This document shows positions 51,735-60,361 of a DNA stretch of 64,000 nucleotides, one piece after another. The DNA lies in the NCBI RefSeq assembly GCF_002104995.1, contig NW_024468249.1, positions 1,054,001 to 1,118,000 on the forward strand, in the 5' to 3' direction. This DNA is from Linderina pennispora. Taxonomy: Eukaryota > Kickxellomycota > Kickxellomycetes > Kickxellales > Kickxellaceae. The notes beneath the pieces are model-generated. The model saw only the letters and a program-made list of their open reading frames with translations, was not told the DNA's origin and searched no databases. Position 1 is the stretch's first letter. Each line of letters begins with the position of its first letter. Position numbers and translations under genes: made by a program.

Positions 51735-53303
51735 ATGAACGGATTGAAGATGCTCGGTACGTGTTTTTTATTGCTAGGATTCAAATCTCCCCTGTGCTGG
51801 TTTGTAATCGCGCACAGCTGAACCGCCCACCACTCCTCAATTTGTAGGCGATTTGGACCCCCGTAAAGTCAACAGAGGCATGGCCCACGACGCCAGGACC
51901 GGCGAGGAAACCGAGATCGTGTACACGAATTGCAAAGTTGTCGGCAACGGCTCCTTTGGCGTTGTTTTCCAGGCCGAGCTGGTCCCCAGTGGCGAGCAGG
52001 TCGCCATTAAGAAGGTCCTGCAGGACAAGCGCTTCAAGGCAAGTATTTCATTAGATGACGTCTGACGCGTCCAGACATGCTCTGAGTTTCAAAGCGGCTG
52101 CGCCCGTTATAATAACTGCCACGAAGACGGTCTCGGTGTCAATCCTTGTGTTTGGGGGGTTCTCTCCTTTGGCATTCGTCGTCCTGCTCCTCGTCTTCCC
52201 CAAAAAAGCGCACAACAACCGCTCTGCTGTCACCGGCGTCGCTGCTGTCGGCCTTGTGTGCGTGCTGGCTTTGTATTCGCCCTTCAGTGACTGGGCAGAT
52301 GACCACTAATTGCAAAAACCCACGCGATTACTAATCCTGCACCTGATCTCCATAGAACCGCGAGCTCGCTGTCATGAGGAGCGTCTTCCACCGCAACGTC
52401 GTTGGGCTGAGGTACTTTTTCTACTCGCAGGGCGACAAGGACGACATCTATCTGAATCTTGTGCTCGAGTACGTGCCCGAAACAATCTACCGCGTGACGC
52501 GGCAATACGCCAAGGCGAAGCAGTTTGTGCCGATGCTGTACGTGAAGCTGTTCATGTACCAGCTGTTCCGGTCGCTCAACTACATCCACTCCCTGGGCAT
52601 CTGCCACCGCGACATCAAACCGCAGAACCTGCTTGTCAACTCGACGACGGGCGTGCTGAAGCTGTGCGATTTCGGCAGCGCAAAGACGCTGATTGCCGGC
52701 GAGCCGAACGTGTCGTACATTTGCTCGCGCTACTACCGCGCGCCCGAGCTCATCTTTGGCGCGACAAATTACACAGGGCGGATCGACATCTGGTCTGCAG
52801 GGTGTGTGATGGCAGAGCTGATGCTCGGCCAGCCGCTGTTCCCGGGCGAGTCGGGCATTGACCAGCTGGTGGAGATCATCAAGGTGCTGGGCACGCCGAC
52901 CAAGGAGCAGATCCGCACAATGAACCCGAACTACATGGACCACCGCTTCCCGCAGATCAAGCCGCATCCGTTCTCGCGCATCTTCCGCAACCGCGCGTCG
53001 CCCGAGGCGATCGATCTGATCACAAAGCTGCTCGACTACACGCCGACAAAGCGCCTGAGCTCGATCCAGGCCATGACCCACCCGTTCTTTGACGAGCTGC
53101 GCGACCCGAACACCAGGCTGCACAACGGCCAGCCGCTGCCAGAGCTGTTTGACTTTACGGCGGACGAGCTGTCGGTGGACCCGGGCCTGATCCCACAGCT
53201 GGTACCGGCCCACCGGGTCGCCGACATCGAGGCCAGCGGCATCGATCTGCACAACTTTGTCCCCAAGCCCATGCCCAACCCGCTCCCCCTTGCGCTCCAG
53301 TAA
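51735..53303 (+). CDS. GSK3: Glycogen synthase kinase 3 family protein kinase
   Basis: Ser/Thr kinase of the CMGC group (Rim11/Mck1/Mrk1, S. pombe Skp1). Three exons: 51735–51756, 51848–52038, 52356–53303; 386 residues, near the ~387 of fungal GSK3. Exon 2 has the glycine loop [14 protein letters not shown] and [13 protein letters not shown] with the ATP-binding Lys. Exon 3 opens [20 protein letters not shown], then [20 protein letters not shown], the catalytic loop [17 protein letters not shown], and the activation loop [19 protein letters not shown] with the GSK3 autophosphorylation Tyr. The second intron begins GCAAGT after TTCAAG, a GC–AG intron of 317 nt; no GT donor restores the frame. 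A CTAAT branch-like site lies 19–23 nt before its acceptor. Confidence 0.97.
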
Positions 53304-53886
53304 AACAAGAAGCTCAGCCCTCCCCCTCGAAGAAAATATGAATTGAGAACCTCTTATATGAAAGCCACACACGCATTTCCTCATATTACGCAACTCTACC
53401 CTTTCTCTCTTTTCTAACTTTCTCACCGCTGCCGTCGCCGCCGCCGCCGCCCTTCTCTTTGCTCATCTCTTTCTGTTCTTTTTGTCAGTCCTGCGTGGAG
53501 AACTTGTTTATAGCGTCTCTTTGCTTTCTTTCGCGCCCGGCGCTTTCTTCGTCTTGAAGAGATCCCAGCGTGCTTTTTGGGGGTTCTTTCTCTGCTTCCT
53601 GTGCTTCTGCTCCACCCGCCTTTTAGTAGCTTCTCCTTGGCCTATAAGATCTTCCTTTTGTTCTGTTCTTTCTACAATTCCACTCATCTAACCTATAGGG
53701 CTGGCTGCTCCTGCATACATGTGCCGCCGGATGTGATGGCAGCATATCCGGCTGATTGATTAATAGCCAGTCCGTAATCGTAGATTGGGTGATTAGCGGC
53801 TCGACTGCATTTTTTCGCTGGCCCAAAAAAACACAGGCCAAGGCCGCTTCTCCTTCACACATACCACATTTCCAATACTTCCAGCC
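53304..53886. other. Pyrimidine-rich spacer between GSK3 and CCDC137-like gene
   Basis: 583 bp dominated by C/T tracts, including a (CCG)n-like run near 53430–53450 and long T/C stretches to 53690. Likely 3' flank plus core promoter. No gene seen. Confidence 0.4.
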
Positions 53887-54762
53887 ATGGGTTTCAAGAA
53901 GCCAAAGACATCAAAGTCGTACCGTGTGGACACGTACAACGAGAATGACGACAAGGTGCAGCGCAACCTGGATCCGACACAGGTGGTGAGCGGCGGAGGC
54001 AAGTCGTCGAAGCGCAAGAACAGAAACACGTCGGATGCGCCCAAGGCGTTCCAGCACATCATGCAGTTCATGGAGATGAAGCAGAAGAACGACCAGCGCA
54101 AGCAGCAGCAAAAGAAGCAGGCCGAGGAGAAGACCGAGAAGGAGAAGGCAAAGGCGCCCCAGGGGCCCAAGGAGATCACCGAGGACCTGAAGCTGCAGGC
54201 CGGCGAGACAATTGCCGAGTTCAACCGCCGTGTGCGGCAAAAGATGGCCAACAACCTGCAGCTAGTGGGCACGTCGGCATCGGTGAAGGCCAAAAAGCAC
54301 GACAACCCGGCATTGGACGAGGGCGAGGAGATCGTGGTGTCGGGACGGTCCGAGCGCAAGCGCAAGAACGACATGGTGCGGCGGGAGCGCAAGCGGCTGA
54401 AGAAGCACGGGGCAGCGGATTCCGACGAGGAGCAAATGGCCGTGCAGCCAAAGTTTGGCGAGCAGGCGCAGGCGCCGCCGATTTTCAAGGCCTTGCCAAA
54501 GGAGACGTTCAAAAGGATGGTGCCGCTGCCAGCGTCAAGGGAGGAGGCGCAGCAGAAGAAGCTGCGCGAGGAGCTGGCGGTCAAGAAGATGATCCGGAGG
54601 ACTGCCAGGCTGTCGCCGCTGGAGCGCATGCAGGCGAAGCGCAAGGCGAAGATGGAGGGCGGATCGGCCGCCGAGAAGCGCATCATGGAGGCGGAGCGCG
54701 AGCAGGCGATCCGGCGGTACCGGATGCTCAAGGTTGCAAGGGAGTCAAAGAAGAGTGCGTAA
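53887..54762 (+). CDS. CCDC137-like basic coiled-coil nuclear protein
   Basis: 291 residues, very rich in Lys, Arg, Glu and Gln, with predicted long helices and several nuclear-type basic clusters (KSSKRKNRN, ERKRKNDMVRRERKRLKKHG). The segment DAPKAFQHIMQFMEMKQK resembles the conserved block of metazoan CCDC137 and its fungal counterparts, and the C-terminus ends in a helical KR-rich tail (RMQAKRKAKMEGGSAAEKRI). Animal CCDC137 is a perichromosomal/nucleolar protein. Given composition, a nucleolar or ribosome-biogenesis role is likely here but inferred. The gene is single-exon with MGFKKPKTSK at the start and is convergent with RPP40, 39 bp apart. Confidence 0.65.
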   Translation: MGFKKPKTSKSYRVDTYNENDDKVQRNLDPTQVVSGGGKSSKRKNRNTSDAPKAFQHIMQFMEMKQKNDQRKQQQKKQAEEKTEKEKAKAPQGPKEITEDLKLQAGETIAEFNRRVRQKMANNLQLVGTSASVKAKKHDNPALDEGEEIVVSGRSERKRKNDMVRRERKRLKKHGAADSDEEQMAVQPKFGEQAQAPPIFKALPKETFKRMVPLPASREEAQQKKLREELAVKKMIRRTARLSPLERMQAKRKAKMEGGSAAEKRIMEAEREQAIRRYRMLKVARESKKSA

Positions 54763-54801
54763 GCGGTTTATTCTGTGTAATGGCAAATACATGTTTTTTA
54801 C

Positions 54802-55878
54802 TTATGAGAACGAGTCCCATGCCCCGCATGCCTGGAAGGTTATGCAGTGCTGGTCGGAGAGGCGGTAGGCCTGGGCGAACATGTTCTCGCCGCTAACCAG
54901 GTAGCCGTGCTCGCTGGTATTCCACGAAATTGGCGCGTCCTCGTGGCCCCAGACGCACAGGAAAAAGTCACTTGCCTGGTCGGCAAGGTGCTGGGCGAAC
55001 TTGGCAATGGCGGCGGGCGCCAGCAACCCTGAGACGGTCAGAACCGATGCATCGGCTTTGGTGCAGGGCTGCGAGACGCTATAGGCGTTGATGAACGGAT
55101 CGACCCTGTCATCCGTCAGACGCTCGGACTCAAAGGCCACCTGGCCGATCCACTCAAAAAGCTCCTGCGCACCCTCGACCCAGTCCTCGGACGGCTTCTG
55201 GGATGTTTCCAACAGGCTGCTGGTCTCTGGCACCAAGATCCCAGCGCGCTCGCCAATGCTGACCGCTGGCAGGTGTTTGGTCAGACCCGGCAAGTCAATG
55301 TCTAGTGACTGGCCGGTTTCGGCTGCAAAGAATCCCAGCTGGAACTCGACTGGCTGGTTCAGTACTGTGTCGAAGCTCCATTTCACGCGCTCGTACATTT
55401 TGCGGCCAGGTGCCATGCTGTCCAGCGTCAGATCGACCGTGACAATGTGCCGCACGCCGCGCTCAAGCGGAAACTTTGCGGTCTGTCCAACCAAGCCCGC
55501 TGACTCGTACGAGTCCTTGCCCAGACTCAGGATCAGGCGGCCATGGCCGTCGATGGCGAAGAGGTCGCCAGAGTCGATTGCATTACTCTGGCTCAGTGCC
55601 ACCAGGCTGCCCGTGGATTTGATGTACCGGGAAATGAACTGTGGGTCAATGAGCTGGGACAGAGTCATTGTGCCAGTGTAGTAGTGGCCGAAGGGGCGGG
55701 ATTCAAGGAGCTGCTGTGCGCTGTGGGCACTAGGTAGGATCGCTGTGCACTGGTAGTTGAACGGGTGTGTTTCGATGCACTTGAGATGCTCGCGTTTCTT
55801 TGATGCAAGGGCAGAGACAGTCACAAATAGCTTTGTTTTGCTGTGGCGGTCTGGCGGAAGCGGTACGTGGCTGCTCAT
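54802..55878 (-). CDS. RPP40: Ribonuclease P/MRP subunit Rpp40-like
   Basis: 358 residues, single exon. Rpp40 is a protein subunit of nuclear RNase P in animals and many fungi outside the yeasts. The diagnostic block is SLVALSQSNAIDSGDLFAID, HGRLILSLGKDSYESAGLVG and HIVTVDLTLDSMAPGRKMYE, which matches the Rpp40 core (ALS…D…GRL.L.L..D.YE.LGL). A second block, WSFDTVLNQPVEFQLGFF, follows, and the C-terminal half has ERLTDDRVDPFINAYSVSQP and a terminal WGHEDAPISWNTSEHGY. No catalytic residues are expected; it is a scaffold protein. The start ATG overlaps the stop of a small upstream same-strand frame (ATGA). Confidence 0.85.
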   Translation of the reverse strand: MSSHVPLPPDRHSKTKLFVTVSALASKKREHLKCIETHPFNYQCTAILPSAHSAQQLLESRPFGHYYTGTMTLSQLIDPQFISRYIKSTGSLVALSQSNAIDSGDLFAIDGHGRLILSLGKDSYESAGLVGQTAKFPLERGVRHIVTVDLTLDSMAPGRKMYERVKWSFDTVLNQPVEFQLGFFAAETGQSLDIDLPGLTKHLPAVSIGERAGILVPETSSLLETSQKPSEDWVEGAQELFEWIGQVAFESERLTDDRVDPFINAYSVSQPCTKADASVLTVSGLLAPAAIAKFAQHLADQASDFFLCVWGHEDAPISWNTSEHGYLVSGENMFAQAYRLSDQHCITFQACGAWDSFS

Positions 55879-56156
55879 TTCTGTACAGGGCGTTTTGCAG
55901 GAGGGCGAGGCAGGGGATCAGTGTTTGGCACTTTGAGCACTTTTTGCGCATCAGAGCCGTAGAACTTGAAGCCTGCTGCCGTGTCAGATGTTGTGGGCAG
56001 GGCCAGCCCCTTTTTTGCCAGATGGTCCAGCTCCAAGTCTCCAGAGCCGAGCCGGTATTTTTGTGTCCGCTTTTGTGCCGGGGAGTTAACATTGCGAGAT
56101 CCGCTGTGAGCTGCTCGGTCAGGATAATCTTCCGGCTCGCCCCCCTCCTGACGCAT
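55875..56156 (-). CDS. Possible small protein overlapping the RPP40 start
   Basis: A 93-codon frame from the ATG at 56156 (MRQEGGEPEDYPDRAAHSGS) ends at 55875, overlapping the RPP40 ATG by the ATGA motif. The C-terminal half is protein-like: RLGSGDLELDHLAKKGLALP, then AAGFKFYGSDAQKVLKVPN and a Pro/Arg/Lys tail. No family recognised. It could be an independent small gene, an upstream frame that tunes RPP40 translation, or chance. Kept because its composition differs from random frames nearby; low confidence. Confidence 0.3.
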   Translation of the reverse strand: MRQEGGEPEDYPDRAAHSGSRNVNSPAQKRTQKYRLGSGDLELDHLAKKGLALPTTSDTAAGFKFYGSDAQKVLKVPNTDPLPRPPAKRPVQK

Positions 56157-56440
56157 GTGCCTTTCACGCGCACACACCTGGCTGGCCAAGCAGCGAGGCT
56201 CCGGGCGAGCCCCGCTGAAAGCACATGCCACCGAGGCACGCAAGGGCACAGCGAATTGCGCTGTTTATCAGTCACCCAGCGACTCTGTTATCTCATCTTC
56301 AGACGCACGCATTTTTCTTTTCTCCTTTTCTCCTTCAGTGGGCTTCAGTACCATTTCTCGTCTTGTTCACCCTCCCCAACATCGATACTAACACAACGAG
56401 TAACGGTTTAACAAGTGCAATTCAAGTATTTTATTTTAGA

Positions 56441-58366
56441 ATGTATCGCTCAGCAGCTACTCTCAACCGGGTCAGGGCGCTGGCACCGCTAGCAGCCAGA
56501 GCGACAATGCGCGCATCGCGCATCCTCACTAGCCGGGCGGCGCGGCCCATGGCGATGCGGCACCTGTCGACCACGCGTCCGTCGCTGAACACCTCTGACA
56601 TGGCCGAAGTGGAGGAGCCGCGCGAGGTGATGGAATACGACGTGGTGATTGTGGGCGGCGGGCCGGCGGGGCTTTCGGCGGCGATCCGGCTGAAGCAGCA
56701 GGCGGCGGCGGAGGACAAGGAGGTGAATGTGGTTTTGATTGAGAAGGGCGGGGAGCTTGGCGCGCATACGATGTCGGGAGCGTGCATCGAGACGGGGCCG
56801 CTGGAAGAGCTGTTCCCGGACTGGAAGGAGCGGGGAGCGCCGCTGAACCAGCCAGCGCTAGAGGACCACATGCGGTTCCTGACGGAGAAGCATGTGTTCC
56901 CGCTGCCGCACCCGCCGACTATGAGCAACGCAGGCAACTATATTGTCAGCCTGAGCAACGTCGTCAAGTGGCTGGGCGAGCAGGCGGAGGAGCTCGGGGT
57001 GGATGTGTTCCCAGCGACAGCAGCGAAAGAGGCAAGTTTCATTTTTTTTTTTTCCCACAGATCGATTCACCAACAGTCTCACGGGGGAGGAGCCAAAAGC
57101 TGACAATCTTTTATGCACTAGGTTATCTATGGCGAGGATGGCAGCGTGCAGGGCATTGTCACCAACGACGCTGGCGTGGACAAGCAGTTCAAGCCCAAGG
57201 ACACATTTACGCCAGGCATTGAGCTGCGTGGCAAGGTCACGCTGTTTGCCGAGGGCTGCCACGGGTCGCTGACCAAGGGGCTGATCCGCAAGCTGAAGCT
57301 GCGCGACGAGGGCAAGTTCCAGACATACGGCATTGGCATCAAGGAGGTGTGGGAGGTGGACCCGGCCAAGCATAACGCGGGTGAGGTCACGCACACGATG
57401 GGGTACCCGCTGGACTACCGCACGTACGGCGGCGGACTGGTGTACCATATGGAGGACAACAAGGTGGCGGTGGGCCTGGTGGTGGGGCTGGACTACCAGA
57501 ACCCGTACCTGTCGCCGTACAAGGAGTTCCAGCGGCTCAAGGCGCACCCGTTCGTGACGAATCTGCTGAAGGGCGGGCGTGTGATCTCGTACGGAGCGCG
57601 GGCGCTGGTGGAGGGCGGACTGCAGTCGCTGCCGAAGCTGTATTTCCCGGGCGGTGCGCTGATCGGCGACACGGCCGGGTTCCTGAACATGCCCAAGATC
57701 AAGGGCACGCATAACGCGATGAAGAGCGGGATCTTGGCGGCCGACGAGGCATACAAGGCCATCGTGACGGAGGGCCGGGGCGAGGACGGGGCAGCGGTTG
57801 AGCTGCAGAGCTACGAGGAGGCGTTCAAGAACAGCAGCATCTACAAGGAGCTGTATGAGGCGCGCAATGTGCGGCCGTCGTTTGACACGGCGCTGGGGAT
57901 CTGGGGCGGCATGATGTGGTCGGGCCTGGACACGATGTTCCTGAAGGGCCGGGTGCCGTTCACATTCCAGCACAAGCACCCGGACCACGCGATGCTGAAG
58001 CCGGCTGCGCACTTCAAGCCGATCGACTACCCGAAGCCCGACAACGAGATCACGTTCGATATCCTGACCAGCGTGTCGCGCACCGGCACCAACCACGCCG
58101 AGAACCAGCCGGTTCATCTGCGGCTCAAGGACCCGCAGGTGGAGATTGCGCATAATCTGCCCGTGTTTGACGGCCCCGAGCAGCGGTTCTGCCCGGCCGG
58201 TGTCTACGAGTATGTGGATGATGAGGCAAATCCAGGCAAGAAGCGGTTCCAGATCAACTCGCAGAACTGCATCCACTGCAAGACCTGCGATATCAAGGAC
58301 CCGTCGCAGAACATCAACTGGACTGTGCCCGAGGGCGGCGATGGCCCGCAGTACGTTGACACATAA
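56441..58366 (+). CDS. ETFDH: Electron transfer flavoprotein-ubiquinone oxidoreductase
   Basis: Inner-mitochondrial-membrane iron–sulfur flavoprotein passing electrons from ETF to ubiquinone (yeast Cir2). Two exons, 56441–57031 and 57122–58366, 611 residues. The presequence is MYRSAATLNRVRALAPLAAR. FAD-binding DVVIVGGGPAGLSAAIRL is at about 67–84, then EKGGELGAHTMSGACIETG. Exon 2 resumes VIYGEDGSVQGIVTNDAGVD, with PGIELRGKVTLFAEGCHGSL and, near the middle, GDTAGFLNMPKIKGTHNAMK, the ubiquinone/FAD region. The 4Fe–4S cluster Cys lie in ENQPV…RFCPAGVYEYV and NSQNCIHCKTCDIKDPSQNI, all four present. The 90-nt intron begins GCAAGT after GAAAGAG and ends CACTAG, a GC–AG intron; it joins AAKE to VIYG in phase 0, and no GT donor does so. 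Confidence 0.97.
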
Positions 58367-58485
58367 GGGGGTGCCATATGAGCTATATATAGTCAGCATG
58401 GTGTTTTAAATACATATGAGGCACTGGATGATGAGAGGCGAGCGGAAGTGAAACAGGTCTGATAGGCAAGCGCCCCTATCTTTAC

Positions 58486-60076
58486 ATGGATAGGTCAGAA
58501 CTGTTGAGTGCAGATTTCGGTGATGTAGTTAGATACCATATTTATGATTATCTATTGCATAATGGCGATATCGAGCTACATGGCATGCGCGAAATGAATC
58601 AGGTAGCAACATACGTGGATACCGAGCTGATGACAGCATACAAGAACAACATTGTGTTGCACTATGGCACTTGCCTACAGCGGATTCTGGCCAAATTGAT
58701 TGATATTCGCAGCCGCAAAAACACACTGCACAGTACAATGGGCAATATGTCCAAGGGATCACACAATATGTGTGGGATGTGTGGAGCCGGGTTGCAGATC
58801 TAACATCAAAGCCTTTTAAGGCACATGGTGATAGAAAATTCTACATAATGGTGACAACAGATGGTGTAATGATATGCATTTTATTATAAGACAAGGTATC
58901 TAAGGCTGATGGTGCAGTAGATGCTGATGCTGCAGGAGGCAATGCTGTGGGAGGCAATGCTACAGGCGATGCTGCAGGAGGTGGTGCTGTGGGAGGCGAT
59001 GCTACAGCGGGCTGTCGCCATATCCACCAGATCCCACAGCCAGAGCTGCAGAAACTGAAAGGCCGCTGTGTATTCATCGATCCAGGTCAGGGCGATTTGC
59101 TATACATGATGCACGAAAATAACAGTAATGGGAAAGGGGGTGAAAAATGCTCTACCGCTACACACGGCAGCAGCACAATAAGGAGCTCAAGCTGCGCCAC
59201 TACGACAGGATTCGTCAGGCTACAAAGGATCAAGTCCCAGAAGATGCTGTCCGCAGAGCAGAGGCAGAGCTTTCCAAGCACTGGTGCCGGACCCTTAGCC
59301 CAGCAAAATTCCGTGCCTACGTTGCTGCCTGTGCATCTGTGCGGTGTGTCCTAGCACCGTTTTATGCCAGCACGATGACAGCGCGGAGGTTACCAGAGCA
59401 GCAGCCCACTAAGTCAATCAAGCAGCACCAGAGGCGCTGGAAGGCCCATCCGGGTGTCGGGACCAGTCCCAAGGTGTACCCGCTTCACCGCAAGCTGCGC
59501 CTTGATTCATTCATGAACCAGGCCCGTGCAGACCACAGGCTTGCCGCGAAACTCTGGAGCAAGTTCGGTCCAGACCCAGTGCTGATCATGGGCAATTGGA
59601 GTGCGCCGATGGCCCGACACCATGCGCCGATCCGTGGCAAGGGATGGCGCGACAAGTTCAAGCACCATGGCTTTGAGGTCTATCTAGTCGACGAATTCCG
59701 GACATCGTCGATGTGCCCGTTCTGCTGCGAAAAGTCGCTGCAGACATTCCGGCATGTTCCCAACCCGCGGCCCTACCAGAGATCGAAGAACCCAACTGTG
59801 AAGTGCCATGGCCTTCTCCGCTGTACAAGCGAGTCATGTAAGCAGACCATGGCACAATACAGGCGAGCCTATTCGTCTCGGCTCTTGAACCGCGATCTCG
59901 CAGCAGTTCTAAACTTCAGACTCATTTTCCAGTCACTCTGTGATTCAGGCAGTATTCCTGAACGGTTCCGTCGTTCTACGGCCGTTGCTGCCAATGCTTC
60001 TGGCACCACCCCGTCAGCAAAGCACCCGCGCAAGAGGCGTGCAGCAGCAGGCTATCAAGATGGGAGATGTCCATGA
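58486..60076 (+). pseudogene. Fanzor (TnpB-like RNA-guided nuclease family), frame-broken near-full-length copy
   Basis: Read in order across three frames this is a complete Fanzor. Part 1 (58486–~58770): the N-terminal helical region, YVDTELMTAYKNNIVLHYGT and CLQRILAKLIDIRSRK. Part 2 (frame 0 of 58773–59144): WDVWSRVADLTSKPFKAHGD, FYIMVTTDGVMICILL with the TDG motif, an in-frame TAA (58887–58889), a Gly/Ala linker, then RuvC-I KGRCVFIDPGQGDLLYMM with Asp at 59079–59081. Part 3 (~59145–60076): RYTRQQHNKELKLRHYDRIR, GNWSAP in place of the canonical RuvC-II glutamate motif, VDEFRTSSMCPFC (alternative Glu 59693–59695 beside zinc ribbon CxxC), RCTSESC, and RuvC-III LNRDLAAVLNF (Asp 59894–59896). 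Parts 2 and 3 differ by one base in an A5 run (59143–59147). A 51-nt deletion relative to copy 1 removes the native stop. As assembled it cannot make one protein. Confidence 0.85.
58919..59007 (+). repeat. Gly/Ala-coding minisatellite in the Fanzor linker
   Basis: Imperfect tandem units of about 12–15 nt (GGAGGCAATGCT-type) encode GGNAVGGNATGDAAGGG. The matching place in copy 1 is Ala-rich but different, so this linker evolves fast. Confidence 0.6.
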
Positions 60077-60200
60077 TCGCTATTGCACCAACAACCATCC
60101 GACACGTTCAAATGGCCGGTTCACCGTGATGCTCTTATCGACGTGTCAACCCATGCTGACTAGCAGCCGAGCTCGCATCGCGGGCAGAGTATTTCTAGTA
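60046..60200 (+). repeat. Conserved noncoding 3' block of the Fanzor element, copy 2
   Basis: Matches 13424–13578 at 148 of 155 positions without gaps; both end after TTTCTAGTA, then diverge completely. Because of the 51-nt deletion the reading frame of this copy runs 30 nt into the block. As noncoding sequence at the 3' edge it is the candidate guide-RNA scaffold and/or transposon end. Confidence 0.8.
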
Positions 60201-60361
60201 GCCAATTGAGATCAGGGGTCTGTCAGCAAACGGAGAGCATCGACAAACAAACACCAGCCCTAGTTCGTGCTCGCACATAAAATAGCACAGGACTTGGCTT
60301 TCATCCTCCGGGAGAATGCTGCGCATTCGGCTTTCTCTTTCCACTTCGTATCTATAACACA

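Noticed and set aside
52055-52309. 84-codon hydrophobic frame inside the GSK3 intron
   Set aside because: Lies wholly within the GC–AG intron; no start context or homology; GSK3 splicing explains the region.
56858-58399. 513-codon minus-strand open frame
   Set aside because: Antisense shadow of ETFDH exon 2; Arg/Leu/His-rich composition typical of reverse-strand reading of GC-rich genes.
58866-58890. GTAATG…TATAAG as a 25-nt intron around the Fanzor TAA
   Set aside because: Far shorter than the 58-nt minimum intron in the window, and its removal would put the downstream RuvC-I part out of frame.
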